A stretch of 64,000 bases of DNA from Fagopyrum homotropicum (lineage: Eukaryota > Streptophyta > Magnoliopsida > Caryophyllales > Polygonaceae): positions 138,086,426-138,150,425 of the forward strand of contig BSWB01000004.1 in the NCBI GenBank assembly GCA_033239125.1, read 5' to 3'. The notes beneath the pieces were generated by a model, which was not told the origin of the DNA, searched no databases, and saw only the letters and a program-made list of their open reading frames with translations. Numbering within the stretch: the stretch's first letter is position 1; the number at the start of each line of letters is the position of its first letter. Positions 12,600-24,216 of the stretch are shown here, in pieces. The position numbers were made by a program, and so were the translations under genes.

Positions 12600-13026
12600 C
12601 TATTAAGGATATATACTTATTCTTTTAATCTTCAATGTGTTTGTTTTTTTTATGTTTTGTGTGTTTAATTAAAGAGGGAATCGTATAGAGAAAGAGAGGG
12701 ATTGTGGGAATGAAGTAGGAGAACGAAGGAGATGGCGTCTTAGGGGTGAGAGATTGGCTAATTATGGATTGCTTGACTAAGGTTCGTTCATTTATTACAC
12801 AAGAAAGAGAGGGAATCAAATGGGCATTTAAATGTTTAAGATCCAAGGAAACATTTTTCTCATTTCTTTTGGTTGCCCGCTTTTTTCTATTTTGCCTATC
12901 TTTTGTTTTCACAAATGGGAATTTTCTTTAGGTCCATTTGGATAGAGGTGAATGATGGGCAAGAAGGGATGAATGAAATGAAATTAGACGTTCATTTATT
13001 TAACCGGTTAGGTATGAACACATTTT
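12600..13026. promoter_or_regulatory. 5' leader and promoter region of the AAA gene, then spacer
   Basis: On the minus strand, 12600-12760 should contain the 5' UTR. It is rich in A/G on the plus strand, hence C/T on the sense strand, as plant leaders often are. No clear TATA box was fixed. From about 12930 (CCATTTGGATAGAGGTGAATG) it looks like the end of a small hAT-type repeat, without proof. Confidence 0.3.
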
Positions 13027-13281
13027 TAAGCTCAACTTAAATTTAGGTTTGACTCGATTCTAACGAGGTGAACATGATCATGATAAAGTTCGGCTCATTT
13101 GGCTCAGATACCATCCTTAAAAACAACTACATGAGTGAGTCGAGCTACCCGGGCTCAATTTATAAAATAAACTTAATTTGGCCTCGTTCACTTGACAAAA
13201 CAAATTAAGTATGAACAAAAATTTAAAGTTCAAATAAAAGTTAGGTTTGGTTCCATTATAAAGGATTTGATCACGACATAT
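13027..13281. repeat. Left copy of a direct repeat flanking a gypsy fragment
   Basis: This segment is repeated at 13633-13876 with roughly 10-15% difference. Shared phrases include GACTCGATTCTAACGAGGTG, ACTACATGAGTGAGTCGAGC, CACTTGACAAAACAAAT and CACGACATATCAAA. It has no coding sense. It could be an old LTR-like or tandemly duplicated unit. Confidence 0.75.
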
Positions 13282-13322
13282 CAAATAGAGATTTTCCGAG
13301 GTTGAGACCTTGGAAAATCTAG

Positions 13323-13632
13323 TACTGTCATCAACGCAGTCCGGACGGCGAGGCTGATTGGACAAGGTTGCAAGGCCTTCTGGTGTTATGCCATGAAGGA
13401 GGGTGAGAGTCAGACAGTTCAGGATATTCCCGTCGTATGCGAGTTCATCGACGTTTTTGACGAGCCATCCAACTTACCGCCACAACAGAGCGTGGATTTT
13501 GGCATCGAGTTAGAGTCGGGGACGAGACAGATCTCAAAGGAACCATACCGTATGACACTTATCGAGTTGCAGGAGCTGAAGAGGCAACTCGAGGAGTTAG
13601 AGAAGGACTTCATACGCCCTAGCGTGGATTTT
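13323..13632 (+). pseudogene. Ty3/gypsy pol fragment (protease-RT linker and start of RT)
   Basis: The reading frame RLIGQGCKAFW, then IPVVCEFIDVFDE, VDFGIELESGT, ISKEPYRMTLIELQELKRQL and FIRPSVDF, is the conserved stretch just before and into the reverse transcriptase of Ty3/gypsy elements. It stops abruptly at FIRPSV, where an intact element would continue into the RT core. The frame 13393-13632 is still open, but only this small piece is present, clamped between the two direct repeats. Confidence 0.85.
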
Positions 13633-13876
13633 TAAACTCGCCTTAAAGTTAGGTGTGACTCGATTCTAACGAGGTGAACATGATCGTGGTAAAGTTCGAC
13701 TCATTCGGTTCAGATGCCAGCCTTAAAGACAACTACATGAGTGAGTCGAGCTACCCGAACTCAATTTAAAAAATAAACTTAAATCCGTCTCGTGCACTTG
13801 ACAAAACAAATCAAGTATGAACAAGTTAAATTGGTTTGGTTCCATTACAAAGGATTTGGTCACGACATATCAAAAC
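13633..13876. repeat. Right copy of the direct repeat flanking the gypsy fragment
   Basis: It is a copy of 13027-13281 and ends in the same CACGACATATCAAA phrase, after which the flanks differ. The left end joins the gypsy frame directly (its last codons run into the repeat). Confidence 0.75.
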
Positions 13877-14056
13877 CCGGCAATTCAGATAAAATGCCTA
13901 ACGGAGGGCATGCCCTATATATTATGGCTACCATGTCTTTAATTTGTTTAATCCTTAAAAATTGGTTTAATCAAATGAGTGTCTATGAACATTATCAAAG
14001 AAAGACTAACCAACAACATAACAAACAAATAGAATATATGTAATTGTAAGAGTATG

Positions 14057-14257
14057 TGTCAAAGTCCGATATAGACAGACCGTAGAGCGAGATTGTGTGC
14101 ATATAAGCGCATATATGCATTAGGTCCAAACCCAACACATAAATTCAACTGAGTTTCATCCTAAAATTAACTGGCAATAGAAGGAGTAGCCCACCGAACA
14201 TTATATACTAGGCTCGACATGTCTCCACTTCGATGTAAGAACTTGTTATCTCCAACC
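14057..14257 (-). mobile_element. Solo LTR of the TRIM family, reverse orientation
   Basis: The reverse complement begins GTTGGAGATAACAAGTTC and ends TATCGGACTTTGACA. It follows the 204-bp LTR of the TRIM at 47958 along its whole length (CCTAGTATATAA, TCGGTGGGCTACTCC, CTAATGCATATATGCGC, GCTCTACGGTC), with many point changes. There is no second LTR, so this is a solo LTR. No convincing target duplication was found. Confidence 0.8.
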
Positions 14258-16250
14258 GTGTATAAGTATGGTAGCTAAGTCCTCAAATGGATCTTAAGGG
14301 TTCTCTCCATTATATAGATATTGACAAGATTATTGCAAAGGCAATGTAAAGCTATCAACAAGGAAAAAAATATCTTTATAATATATATTTATATATATAA
14401 ACGGGAGGGAGACAAATACAAAGTCAGGATATGAAGTCAGTAAATAGTGGGGTAAGCGGTCATTTGAAAAAGATGTCGGCTTGCTAATTCATTGACGAAA
14501 CATGTAAAATGTGCATACATTTACCCTAACTAGCATTTTTCCGCGTTGGATGAAAGCTAGATGACAAAGACATTATCATAATAGACCAAAATGGCATGAG
14601 CGAAGGGGTATCAAACTCGAAAAAGAGGACCCACAACCGAGAGGTCTTTATCACAAAATTCAAAATGCCTCTAAACTCAATCTTTGCACTAATGCGTGAG
14701 ATGTGGATCGCCGCTTAGACGAACACGGGACCAAGTTATCCCCAAAATAAATGTCAAAATCCAAGGTAGATCATTTACTGTTCGGGTATCCAACCCAATC
14801 GGCTTCAATATAGATGGTTATGTAGTTAGTGAAAACCGAGATTGGGAAGGTGGATAGGTGAGGGTAAGGGGTAGAGGTTCCCAAAGTGACTGAATCTCAT
14901 GATGTGTTCCCCTGTATAGAGGTCCTTTATATTAAGATCAAGAAGGTCAAATTGGATGACTACATCATTGCTGATTGTAATTTTTTGGATTGAAACAAGT
15001 TGTTCACTGATTGGGGAATGGAAGACATTTTTTAGGTAAAATGGTAGACGTGTTTAGGTTAACATGACCCAAACCAACAATGAGAACAAAGCTTCTGTTA
15101 CCAATATAAATAGACTAATTAGTACTCAAATTAAAATAGACGTTTCATAAAATCAATGTAGGCTAATTGTTGAGAAGGTGCGAGGTGGAGTTACATGGGC
15201 TAGAAACTATGTTGGTATGTGGTGGTGACATGAGACTGTTAAGTTGGGCCACTACGGGAGGTTGTTGGCAAACTTGATGCTAGCGCAAAGGGTAACGAGA
15301 TATTTCTAGTTTGGATTGGTTCTAGTGTAAAAACCACTAGATTTTGGCAAGTAAAAGGCACTGTTCAAACTGGGATGTGGTGGTAGGTTATATGGGGCAG
15401 TGAGGAGGTGCTCTTTTGACGAAACGAGCACATTATTAGGACCTTTTGGCATGCTTTTCAACTCGTTTCTTTCGAGATCATACTCCCAATGGTAGAAAAA
15501 GGTGGTAAAAGGGCAAACTAATACAAAGAGGGGGAAAGAGTCACCCTATAGGGTGACTCTACTGTTGGGCAAAAAAGTTGGTGGTGTTGGATCATGGTTT
15601 GTGAAAGCAGAAAGGAATCAGGGTTTCACAAACAAGACCGGCCAATTAGAGTATGGATTTTATGAAAATCGAGTCCTTAACTAGACCTCAAGGGTATTAT
15701 ATAGATATTGACACGGTTACGGTAAACAATGTACATATATCAACAAGAAAATAATAACTAAACAATATCTTCAGTATTTATCTCTAACAATACATAATAT
15801 ATATGCTAGCTTCATATTTGAAATGGTACATTTAACATTTTTTAATTTTGAAACATATTTTCTTTTCATGACAGTCAAATCAACAACAAAAATATAAATA
15901 TTGGAAATACATCCGGTGATTGTTGAGGATGAATTATAGGTCTTTCCCTTCTTGCACCAACATAATTAGTTGAGCCAAGAGTTAGGAGAGATAGTATATT
16001 TTCCAAAATTGATACAAGTTGAGTTTATAACAAAGTTGAAGATAATTCAACATCTACATATCATAATTTTACAATTACACTTCATCCAATAAATAAACAT
16101 CATAGAGAAGAAAGAAGATCAATAAGAGACAAACAATCTTCTTTTTGGTCATCTGATTATGTCATTACAATAACTAATAGAGAAATGCTAGAATTATAAT
16201 GTGTTTCTTCACTAAACAATCTCATCTTCATTTATGTTTCATGAAGCTAT
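14258..16250. other. Spacer without recognised genes
   Basis: There are only short open frames with many stops. The 60-codon frame at 15502-15684 has no family match I know. The part 15900-16250 merges into the copia relic to the right: the plus strand near 16100-16170 reads RSTRDKQSSFWSSDYVI, like the linker upstream of copia RT. Confidence 0.3.
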
Positions 16251-18390
16251 ATAGAAGCAAATCAAGATTAGGAAGAAGCAATATCAAAGGAGTTACAAAA
16301 GCTGGAAGAAAACGAAACATCACCAAGGCACCAAGCAATAAGATTCAAATGGATTTTAAGGTGAAATTCAAGTCAAATGTTATGTTGAAAGGCATATGGC
16401 CAAATTGGTGGTTAAAAAGGTTTAACTAGAAGTTGGAAAAAAAAACTACACACACTTTTAGTCCAGTAAATAAGTTGTCAAATGTGATAATCAACATTTT
16501 ATTAACAACTATAAGGGAATTGCCACTTTTCAATTGGATGTGAACAATGCCTTTTTACATGGATTTTTGGAGAAGATATCTACATGAAATTGCTACACGG
16601 GTATCATAAAGAAGACATAAATCAGGCTTGCAAACTAAAAAGATCACTCTATGGGCCAAAACAAGCTTCAATATAGTGGAACCGTGAGTTTACACAAATT
16701 GTGGTATCATTAGAATTTACACAATCCACTAATGAATACTCTCTATTTGTGAGGTATTGGATTCTTTTTTCATAGTATTGTTAGTATACGTGGATGATAT
16801 ACATATCACAAGAAGTGATGTTAAATATATATGAAAAATGATGGCAACCTTGCATGTGAAGTTCACGATAAAAGATCTTGATATGACATGTTATTTCCTA
16901 GGCAAGGAGATATATAGAGACGGTACATGTACATATTTGAGCCAGAAGAAGTACATTTTAGATACTTTGATGTTAGCAAAGCTAGATGATGCTCACGATG
17001 TTCATTTTAGAGGGTATCATAAAGGCGACATAAATCATGCTTGCAAACTTAAAAAGATCACTCTATGGGTCAAAACAAGCTTCAATATAGTGGAACCGTT
17101 TACACAATTTGTGGTATCACTAGGATTTACACAATCCATCAATGAATACTCTTTATTTGTGAGGTATTGGATTCTTTTTTCATAGTATTGTTAGTATATG
17201 TGGATGATATACATATCACAAGAAGTGATGTTAAAGATATATGAAAAAAGGTGGCAACCTTGCATGTGAAGTTCACGATAAAAGATCTTGATATGACAAG
17301 ATATTTCCTAGGAACGGAGATATATAGAGACGGTACATGTACATATTTGAGCTAGAAGAAGTACATTTTAGATACTTTGATGTTAGCTAAGCTAGATGAT
17401 GTTCACGATGTTCATTTTCTATTACCAACAAGGTTGAAATTGAGGTTATATGAAGGGCAAATGGTAATTGATCTTGAGAAGTATATGTGAATGGTTGGAA
17501 GGTTTTATACCTTGCATTAACAAAACTAGATATATTTTGTATGCTGCTTAACACTCATCTTAGTTTGTTAATCAACCTAGATAATCATACTAGCAAACAT
17601 CAATGCATGATATCAAGTATCTAAAAAGATCACAAAGGAATGTTTATATCTTGTACAACAAAATCTAAATGTCAAATGTTTATCAAAATGCAGACCGGGC
17701 TTCAGGTTTGACAACTAGACGATCACTATATAATTGTATATTTCTTAGCCATTCAATTTTTTAATAGAAGACGAAGAAACATGCAACCGTAAGCAATACA
17801 TCTACTGATGTGGAACACATAAATGTGGCTTAAACAACAACATAATTGGTATGGGCTAGTTATATTATACATGATTTGAATATTAAGCCCCCTTGACCTA
17901 TTACATTGTTATGTGACAATAAGACGTCTCAATATATTTTGTCAATCCTTACTTTCACGAGAGACCAAAGCATATAAAAGTTGATGCACATTTCATCATA
18001 GAAAATATACAATCAGGTTTTATAAAAACAAAATCATACATACAAGTTTGCAGTTAGTTGACATTATGACCACAACGTTTGGAAGACATCATCATCATTT
18101 CTTAGATAACAAGTTGGGATTAACAAATCTTTCGAATTCAAATAAAAAAATATAGACAAATGTAACTATATTAAGTTGATGTGGCATGTTATTAGTAGGT
18201 CACATGCCTTAACTAGTTAGTAAGTCTTGTATAATGTAAACATGCAACTCATTTTACTGTAAGTTTTATGAGAAACTGAAAAACACAAGAGAGACGTTTT
18301 CTAGTTCATCTCTCCTTTTCTTATTTGCATTGAAGAAGCACTCAATCATGATCCACAACAGAATGCTTTCAAATAAAGCCTAAAAGTAAC
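16250..18390 (+). pseudogene. Degenerate Ty1/copia pol (RT to RNase H) with probable 3' LTR remnant
   Basis: Conserved copia blocks are recognisable in shifting frames. They include ISKELQKLEENET near 16285, HTFSPVNKLSNVI near 16450, QLDVNNAFLHGFLE near 16535 and LVYVDDIHITRS near 16780 and again near 17195. FTIKDLDMTCYFLGKEIYRD near 16860 and RNase H/C-terminal traces at 17680-18145 (FIKTKSYIQ) follow. Many stops and frameshifts make it non-functional. A block of about 410 bp is tandemly duplicated (about 16598-17008 and 17018-17420). From about 18178 the sequence resembles a copia LTR (TGTATAATGTAAACATG, then GAGAGACGTTTTC). Confidence 0.8.
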
Positions 18391-19900
18391 TAGGCTTCTC
18401 TAGATACTAATATTAATATAAACTCTTCGAAACTATAACATAACTGGTATATATTCAAATTAGGGTTTTGCACAGTTGGACCGAACCGAAAAAATGGATC
18501 AGAAAATACGGAATGGTCCGGCCTTGGACCGTATTTGTCTAATCCGGTTCAGTCCGATCTTGGGTTGGAATATTTCGGTCCATTCTTAGACCTTAATATT
18601 TCGGTCCGGACCGTTTTTTTCTTTTCATATTTTTTTTGACAAGTTCATGTATACATTCCGGATTCAAAATGGACCAGACCTAATTAAAAAAAAATATGTT
18701 TAAAAAAGAGAGATGAAAATAGGTAAATACGGACCGGACCGGTCGTGTAGGAATGTTGATTGTCCAATCTGGTCCACTTATATCGGAAATAAATAGGAAT
18801 TGAACCTCCCTAAGAACGCATAACGCATCAAGTCTAGTGTGTTTGAGCGCACGAAGAGAACTAAAATTAGAACAATGTTACACCAAGAACAATAACTTTT
18901 TATCCACAGGATGCGTCATAACTTATATACCTTGGATTATCCTGCAGGAAAATTAAGAAAAGATTAATTCCATTTTAATGTATAAACTTTTGACAATTAT
19001 TGTATTTTAAAATTTTTTGTTCAAATCACGGACACCACTAACGTAAAAAATAAAAATCTTGTCCACGGACATGTATAAAACGAAATAAACGTGTGTAATA
19101 TATGAACGTTTAGTTCATATTTCTAAAATATTTTATTGTTCATATTTTGTAATATTTAGTCTATTATTTTATAAGCTTTACAATTTAAAATTTTGTGTAT
19201 TTTAGTTTATTTTTTATCAGACTCAACCCGTTTTTAAAAAGTTAAACTACCTATTCAATTTATATTTATACTAATTAAAATGTGAAAGTTTACCAATACT
19301 TTGATCATTTTATCTAGTTCAATTCGCTTTATCTAAATCTATTAGGACTCGTTTGATATAACAATAGGATGAAGTTGGAGTTAGAAATCATAATGAAAGA
19401 AAGAATTGTATTAAATAATTCTTTATACTTAATGTTTGACATGATATTGAAACGAAGGATTCTTGAAACATGTTATTTAATTTTATATAAATTATGAAAC
19501 GAGAAATCATATGATATTTGATGATATATGTATGTTGATAATGTCAGTATCAGTTATTTTTTAATTTACGTTTACGAAAAATGAAGATCAACTAATGACT
19601 TAAAATACAAGCATGAACCAAACGTCAACTTAAATATATAGGTATATAAAATTTTCTATAAAATCTATTTTGTCTAATTGAAATCGTTATATTATTTTCG
19701 AGCACTTTTCGTTGACATATCATCTTGACTAAAATATTTGTATCATAGTCATTTATTTAATTAAATACTCTTTTGTAAAAATCATTTTCTTTCTACAAAA
19801 TAGTTTAAATATAACTCAAATTAATTGATTGGCAGATTTTTTTTATAAATATTATTATTTGTTATTTTTTAAAGTAAAATAAGTGAGTATAATATATGAA
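18391..19900. other. AT-rich spacer with a GGTCCGG-type palindromic patch
   Basis: At 18475-18760 the repeated words GGACCGGACC, CGGTCC and GGTCCGG occur in both orientations. This is a common low-complexity pattern in plant intergenic DNA. The rest is AT-rich, without open frames of interest. Near 19345 the phrase GGACTCGTTTGATATAACAA resembles a hAT-MITE terminus, but its partner end was not found. Confidence 0.3.
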
Positions 19901-19909
19901 TAATGAAAA
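19901..19909. repeat. Left 9-bp target-site duplication of the MULE
   Basis: TAATGAAAA is repeated exactly at 24208-24216, immediately outside the right inverted repeat. Confidence 0.85.
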
Positions 19910-20039
19910 GAGAAAATTGTCTAAACAATACCCCATCTTTTGGGCTGACTAAACTTTAGGGAGTTAGAGTTGTTTGTTGTCTCTGAAAATCCTAGGAGAG
20001 AGTTCACAAAACATGAGTTAACTCTACATAGGGAGGACA

Positions 20040-22557
20040 TTGATCACAATGTATATTTGGGAGACAATATTGATGACATTGAGGGCAATGATGATGATGT
20101 GATGAATGTTATTGAAGGTATAAATGAGGGCAATTTCTAGAATGTTGGTACTAGTGATGTCAGAACTATAGAGACACCCAATAAAAGGTTTAAGGCAGTT
20201 GCACTGAGGCCTAAAGGACATGCATATTCAACTAGAAACAGAGGGGAAGTTCTAGGACCAAAGCTGTTGCGTTTGATGATGAGTCTTCTTCTGTAAGTGA
20301 ACCTAATGATTCATCTTGTTTTGATGATGAATATTTTAGCTGTTATGAAGAGTCTGAGTATGAGAATAAATCACGGTTGAATGATGAGGATTTTGATGCT
20401 AATGTGGATGAAGATGGTGGGAAAAAAGGGTCAGGAATTGGATGACAGAGGTTTAGATGGGTTTATTTCAAATGATGAATTGTATGGGGATCCTGATAAG
20501 GAAGGTACACCATTTCCTGTAAAGTGTAGGAAAAGATTCCATGACTTTGCTTCCTTTAACCCAAAGTTCCAAATGAAGAATCCCGACTTTAGTAGGGTAT
20601 GGAGTTTGAAAGCTCTAAAGTTTTCAAACAAGCTGTGAGGAAGCATGTTGTGCTTACAAGGAAGCAATTGAGATTTCCAACTAATGTTAAACATAAGGTG
20701 GTTGCTAAGTGTATCCTCTTCAAATTGCCCATGGAGGATATATGCATCATCTACATACAAGGATTGACCTTCAATTTGGAGTAAAAACATCAACCTAGAG
20801 CACAATTGTAGTACCTTAGACAAAAAGATGTATCATTTGCATGCACCATTCATAGCCCAAGAGTATCAAGATTTATTCTTGAGTGATCCTAGTTGGAGTA
20901 GAGAAGGTATACAAAATGTCATTAATAAGGACTTTTGATGCAAATTGACAATCAAACATGTTATAGGACAAAGAAGATAGCTATGAGAATGACACAAGGG
21001 CACCATGAGAATCAATATAACTTGTTGGATAGTTATGCACATGACCTTAAAAAGAAAAATCCTAGGACATCACTTTGGATTCAAAATGAATTGGATAATG
21101 ACATTTCTAGCTAGGTTCAAGAGAATTTACATATACATTGATGCATTGAAAAAGAGTTGGAAGGCAAGGTGTTGACCATTCATTTGTTTAGATGGAACTC
21201 ATCTAAAAGCTGTTCACAAGGGACAACTGTTGTCTGTAGTAGGCATTGATGCAAATAATGGGATATATCCAGTTGCTTGGGCAGTGGTTGAGCAAGAGAG
21301 TAGAGATAGTTGGACTTGGTTCTTGGAATTTTTAAAGGTTGACTTGGAGATGAATCAATCCTCTAATTATTGTTGTATGAGTGACAAGCAAAAGGGTTTA
21401 GAGCAGGCAATCAAGGATCTCTTTCCAGATGCCACACACAGACATTGTGTTAGACATTTACACAATAACTTCAAGCTTGATGGATTCAGGGGTATAATCC
21501 TCTTCTTGTAATATGTTTGTCTAACTTTTTTTTTTGAGTTTATGCCTCTAATGATATGCTTGTTTGTTTATTTGTCTAAGGATTGGAGCTAAAAAATAAA
21601 TTTTGGGCAATTGTTAAAAGCTCCACTTTGAACACATATGAAGAAGCAATGGAAGACATGAGGCTGACTACAAAAAGGGGCTGGAAGTGGTGCAAGGAAA
21701 GGGCTGAAACTCATTGGCTTGTCTCACTTTGATCCAAAGTTCAAGTGTGATATCTTGCTAAATAACCATAGTGAGAGCTACAACAAGAACATTATAAGTG
21801 CAACGACGAAAGGTATTTCAAGGCGTCTAGAGAAGATTAGAACTGCAACAATGGTAAGGATGGATAATATAAGCTTATGAGGTGGTAGATGAAAAACACT
21901 TGTGGGACCAGGGGTTGAAAAGATCTTGAAAAAGACAGTGAAGTGAAGCAATGAGTATAGGGTTCTAGCATCTAGTCGTGCTAAGTATGAGATTCATGGA
22001 AGGAGAGTTGCCTGCATAAGTGGAGTCACTACTCAACACACAATGGCCTTAGACTTGAAGACATGCCCATGTAGGAGATGAGATGTGTCAAGATTACCTT
22101 GTGGACATGCATATTGTGCTATTTTTTCACTTGGAAAACCCTAGATGAATTTGTGGATGAATGTTACAGTAAAGTGGCCTACGTGAGAGCCTATGAGTCT
22201 GTCATGAATCCAATTGCAGGGGTTAGAGAGTGGGAGAAGATGAGTAGACATATTGCACCTCCATTGTATAGAAGACAACTTGGAAGACCTACTATTTTAA
22301 GGACTTTATCTCAAGGTAAGATTAAGTTCAATATTTTTGTAATTATTTGCTAACTAAGTTTAATGCATGTTGTGCTACTGTTTTTGTTTTGTAGGTGAGA
22401 TCCCTCCACCATCTGGTACAAAGAAGTTGTCCAATGCATACTATATGCAGGTCACTTGCTCAATATGCAGGACGAAAGGACACAACAAGAAGACATGTGC
22501 AAAGAGGAATGAAGAAAGGACACAACAAGAACAAGAGCATGATCACACTTCCTTATG
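20040..22557 (+). pseudogene. Broken MULE transposase (mudrA-like)
   Basis: Blocks appear in order. An acidic N-terminal region (20040-20480) precedes a MuDR N-terminal DNA-binding-like part (FKQAVRKHVVLTRKQLRF, coded near 20620). The DDE core has CLDGTHLKAVHKGQLLSVVG (first Asp codon 21191), SDKQKGLEQAI (second Asp codon 21383) and DATHRHCVRHLHNNFK. After an intron-like gap at 21500-21580 come YEEAMEDMRL and a SWIM-type CxC..CGHA pattern near 22060-22110, now split by a TGA. Next is DEFVDECYSKVAYVRAYE, and after a likely intron at 22315-22394 a zinc knuckle CSICRTKGHNKKTC. In-frame stops and frameshifts at about 20140, 20440, 20940 and 22080 show it is a pseudogene. Confidence 0.85.
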
Positions 22558-22559
22558 AA

Positions 22560-23560
22560 AGAAATGTTTAGTTAAACTTGTAATTGTACCTTCTATTTTG
22601 TTAGACACAATACGTGGTGAAACATATTCTGGGACATTAGCTTGTAAAACTTCTATTATGTGTTAACACTAACTTGCTTGTAATTGTACCTTCTGTTTTG
22701 TGTCAATTATTGTTTTGTGTCAAAACTTTGTAATTGTTTCACCAATGTTTTACCAATGTCATGATGTACCTTCTGACATTGAGGACAAGTACTGCTTGTA
22801 ATGTGCAGATGAATTTGGTCAATCTGTTTCACCAATGCCATGAAAGACAATTGCACCACTTTCATGATGTGCCTTTTGTTTTGGCTGTTTTGTGTTAATT
22901 TTCATTTGTTGTTTTGTGTCAATTTATCTGTAATTTTTGTGTCATTTATGTGTAATTTTTTATTTGTTGTTTTTTGTCAATTTTTGTGTCAAAACTTTTT
23001 TTGTAATTTTCATTTGCTGTTTTGGTCAATTTTTTTTACCACTGTCATGATGTACCTTCTATTTTGGTTCTCAATTTTTGTGTCAAAACTTGCTTGTAAT
23101 TTTCATTTGCTGTTTTGGTCAACTTTTTGGTTGTTCAATTGTACAAATGAACAGCACAACAACCACAATTATTTGATGTCGTGACTGTTTAGACAATATC
23201 TCAGAACACTCAAACATTAAATCAAAATGGAAACAAAAATCATCAATGGAAATCTGTCAATTACATTAGAATACTAACATAATACTTAAACATTATATCA
23301 AAATGAAAACCTTGACAGATTCATCAATGACAAATTCAAAATGAAAACCTTGATCATCAAATTGGAACCATTTACATAGAGCTTACAGATTTTCAACATT
23401 CCATACACAAGATAATAGAACACTTAAACCTTACGTCATGACTTAAGTTAAATAGCACAATATCTCAGACTTTCAAAACACTATCACTGCAAAAATAAAC
23501 AGCACAACAACCACAAATTTTAACACTAAAATATCTTGATGCATCCTTGTAATGTATGGG
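22560..23560. repeat. Degenerate T/G-rich repeats inside the MULE
   Basis: From 22700 to 23150 words such as TTTTGTGTCAA, TTTTCATTTGCTGTTTTGG and CATGATGTACCTTCT recur irregularly. From 23220 to 23360 CAAAATGAAAACCTTGA and ATCAATGACAAATTC recur. These are non-coding spacers between the transposase and the right-hand ORF. Confidence 0.6.
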
Positions 23561-23736
23561 GGAATTGCAGATTCATCAGTTGATCGTATTGAGCCTTGCA
23601 AAATACCTTATGGATCGTATTGAGCCTTCCAACCTAGAAATGAAGGTAAATCCACAGTTTCAATCAAGTATAGAAAAATCAAGCTCATGTTCACCAAATG
23701 GAAATTGAAGACAAAAACCCTAATCGGACATACCTT

Positions 23737-23892
23737 CTACATAGAGTAACCATATAATCGTTTTCCGACGTTAGGAGGTCGCTTGCAAATGGAAATCGTG
23801 GCCGGAATCCCATGGTAGTAACAAACACAATCGGATTCTAGCACTCCTCTTCTCCACAAGCTTGAAGACCCAAACGAAGACCCTTGATCCAT
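23737..23892 (-). CDS. Small ORF at the right end of the MULE, GRF-zinc-finger-like
   Basis: A 51-aa frame begins MDQGSSFGSSSLWRRG and continues CVCYYHGIPATISICKRPPN. It resembles the start of plant GRF-type zinc-finger proteins (C-x-C-G...NPGRRFYGC), which are short and very common beside plant transposons. The stop falls three bases before a good splice donor (AAG/GTATGT), so the ORF may be the first exon of a longer gene that has gained a stop. It faces the transposase. Family assignment is tentative. Confidence 0.4.
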   Translation of the reverse strand: MDQGSSFGSSSLWRRGVLESDCVCYYHGIPATISICKRPPNVGKRLYGYSM

Positions 23893-24207
23893 AGCCTCAA
23901 GTCTTCAATTCACTACGGGATAGAAATTTGGAGATTAATCGCAACAGAAATTTGGGAAATTTAGGGGTTAGGATTTATGTGGAGAAGAAAGTGGTTGACG
24001 GTTTTTTTTATTTAACCGTTGAAAATTTATGTCAAAGGTTCATGGACAATTTTGCCCCTCAGAGTTAACGCCCATCTCTGAATTTAACTTGTGAACAATA
24101 ACGTATATACAAATCTTTGGTCGGGATCAATAAATGAGGTACCGAAACAATGAGATATTAAAGTTTAGTCAGCCCAAAAGATGAGGTACTATTTAGATAA
24201 TTTTCTT

Positions 24208-24216
24208 TAATGAAAA
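24208..24216. repeat. Right 9-bp target-site duplication of the MULE
   Basis: TAATGAAAA is identical to 19901-19909. Confidence 0.85.

Larger units (their letters stand above)
19910..24207 (+). mobile_element. Mutator-like element (MULE), 4.3 kb, with TIRs and 9-bp TSD
   Basis: The left end (19910-19960) and the reverse complement of the right end (about 24160-24207) share an inverted repeat of about 46 bp containing CATCTTTTGGGCTGACTAAA. The differences are a handful of transitions near the tips. A 9-bp duplication and a MULE-type transposase inside agree with the Mutator superfamily. Transposase coding occupies the left half. Between 22560 and 23180 lies T/G-rich degenerate repeat DNA, and 23190-23560 holds repeated CAAAATGAAAACCTTGA phrases. 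An opposite-strand ORF lies near the right end. The transposase frame is broken, so the element is probably not autonomous now. Confidence 0.9.

Noticed and set aside
22840..23184. 114-aa hydrophobic ORF (Phe/Leu/Cys-rich)
   Set aside because: It is translation of T/G-rich repeats inside the MULE; no start context or relatives.
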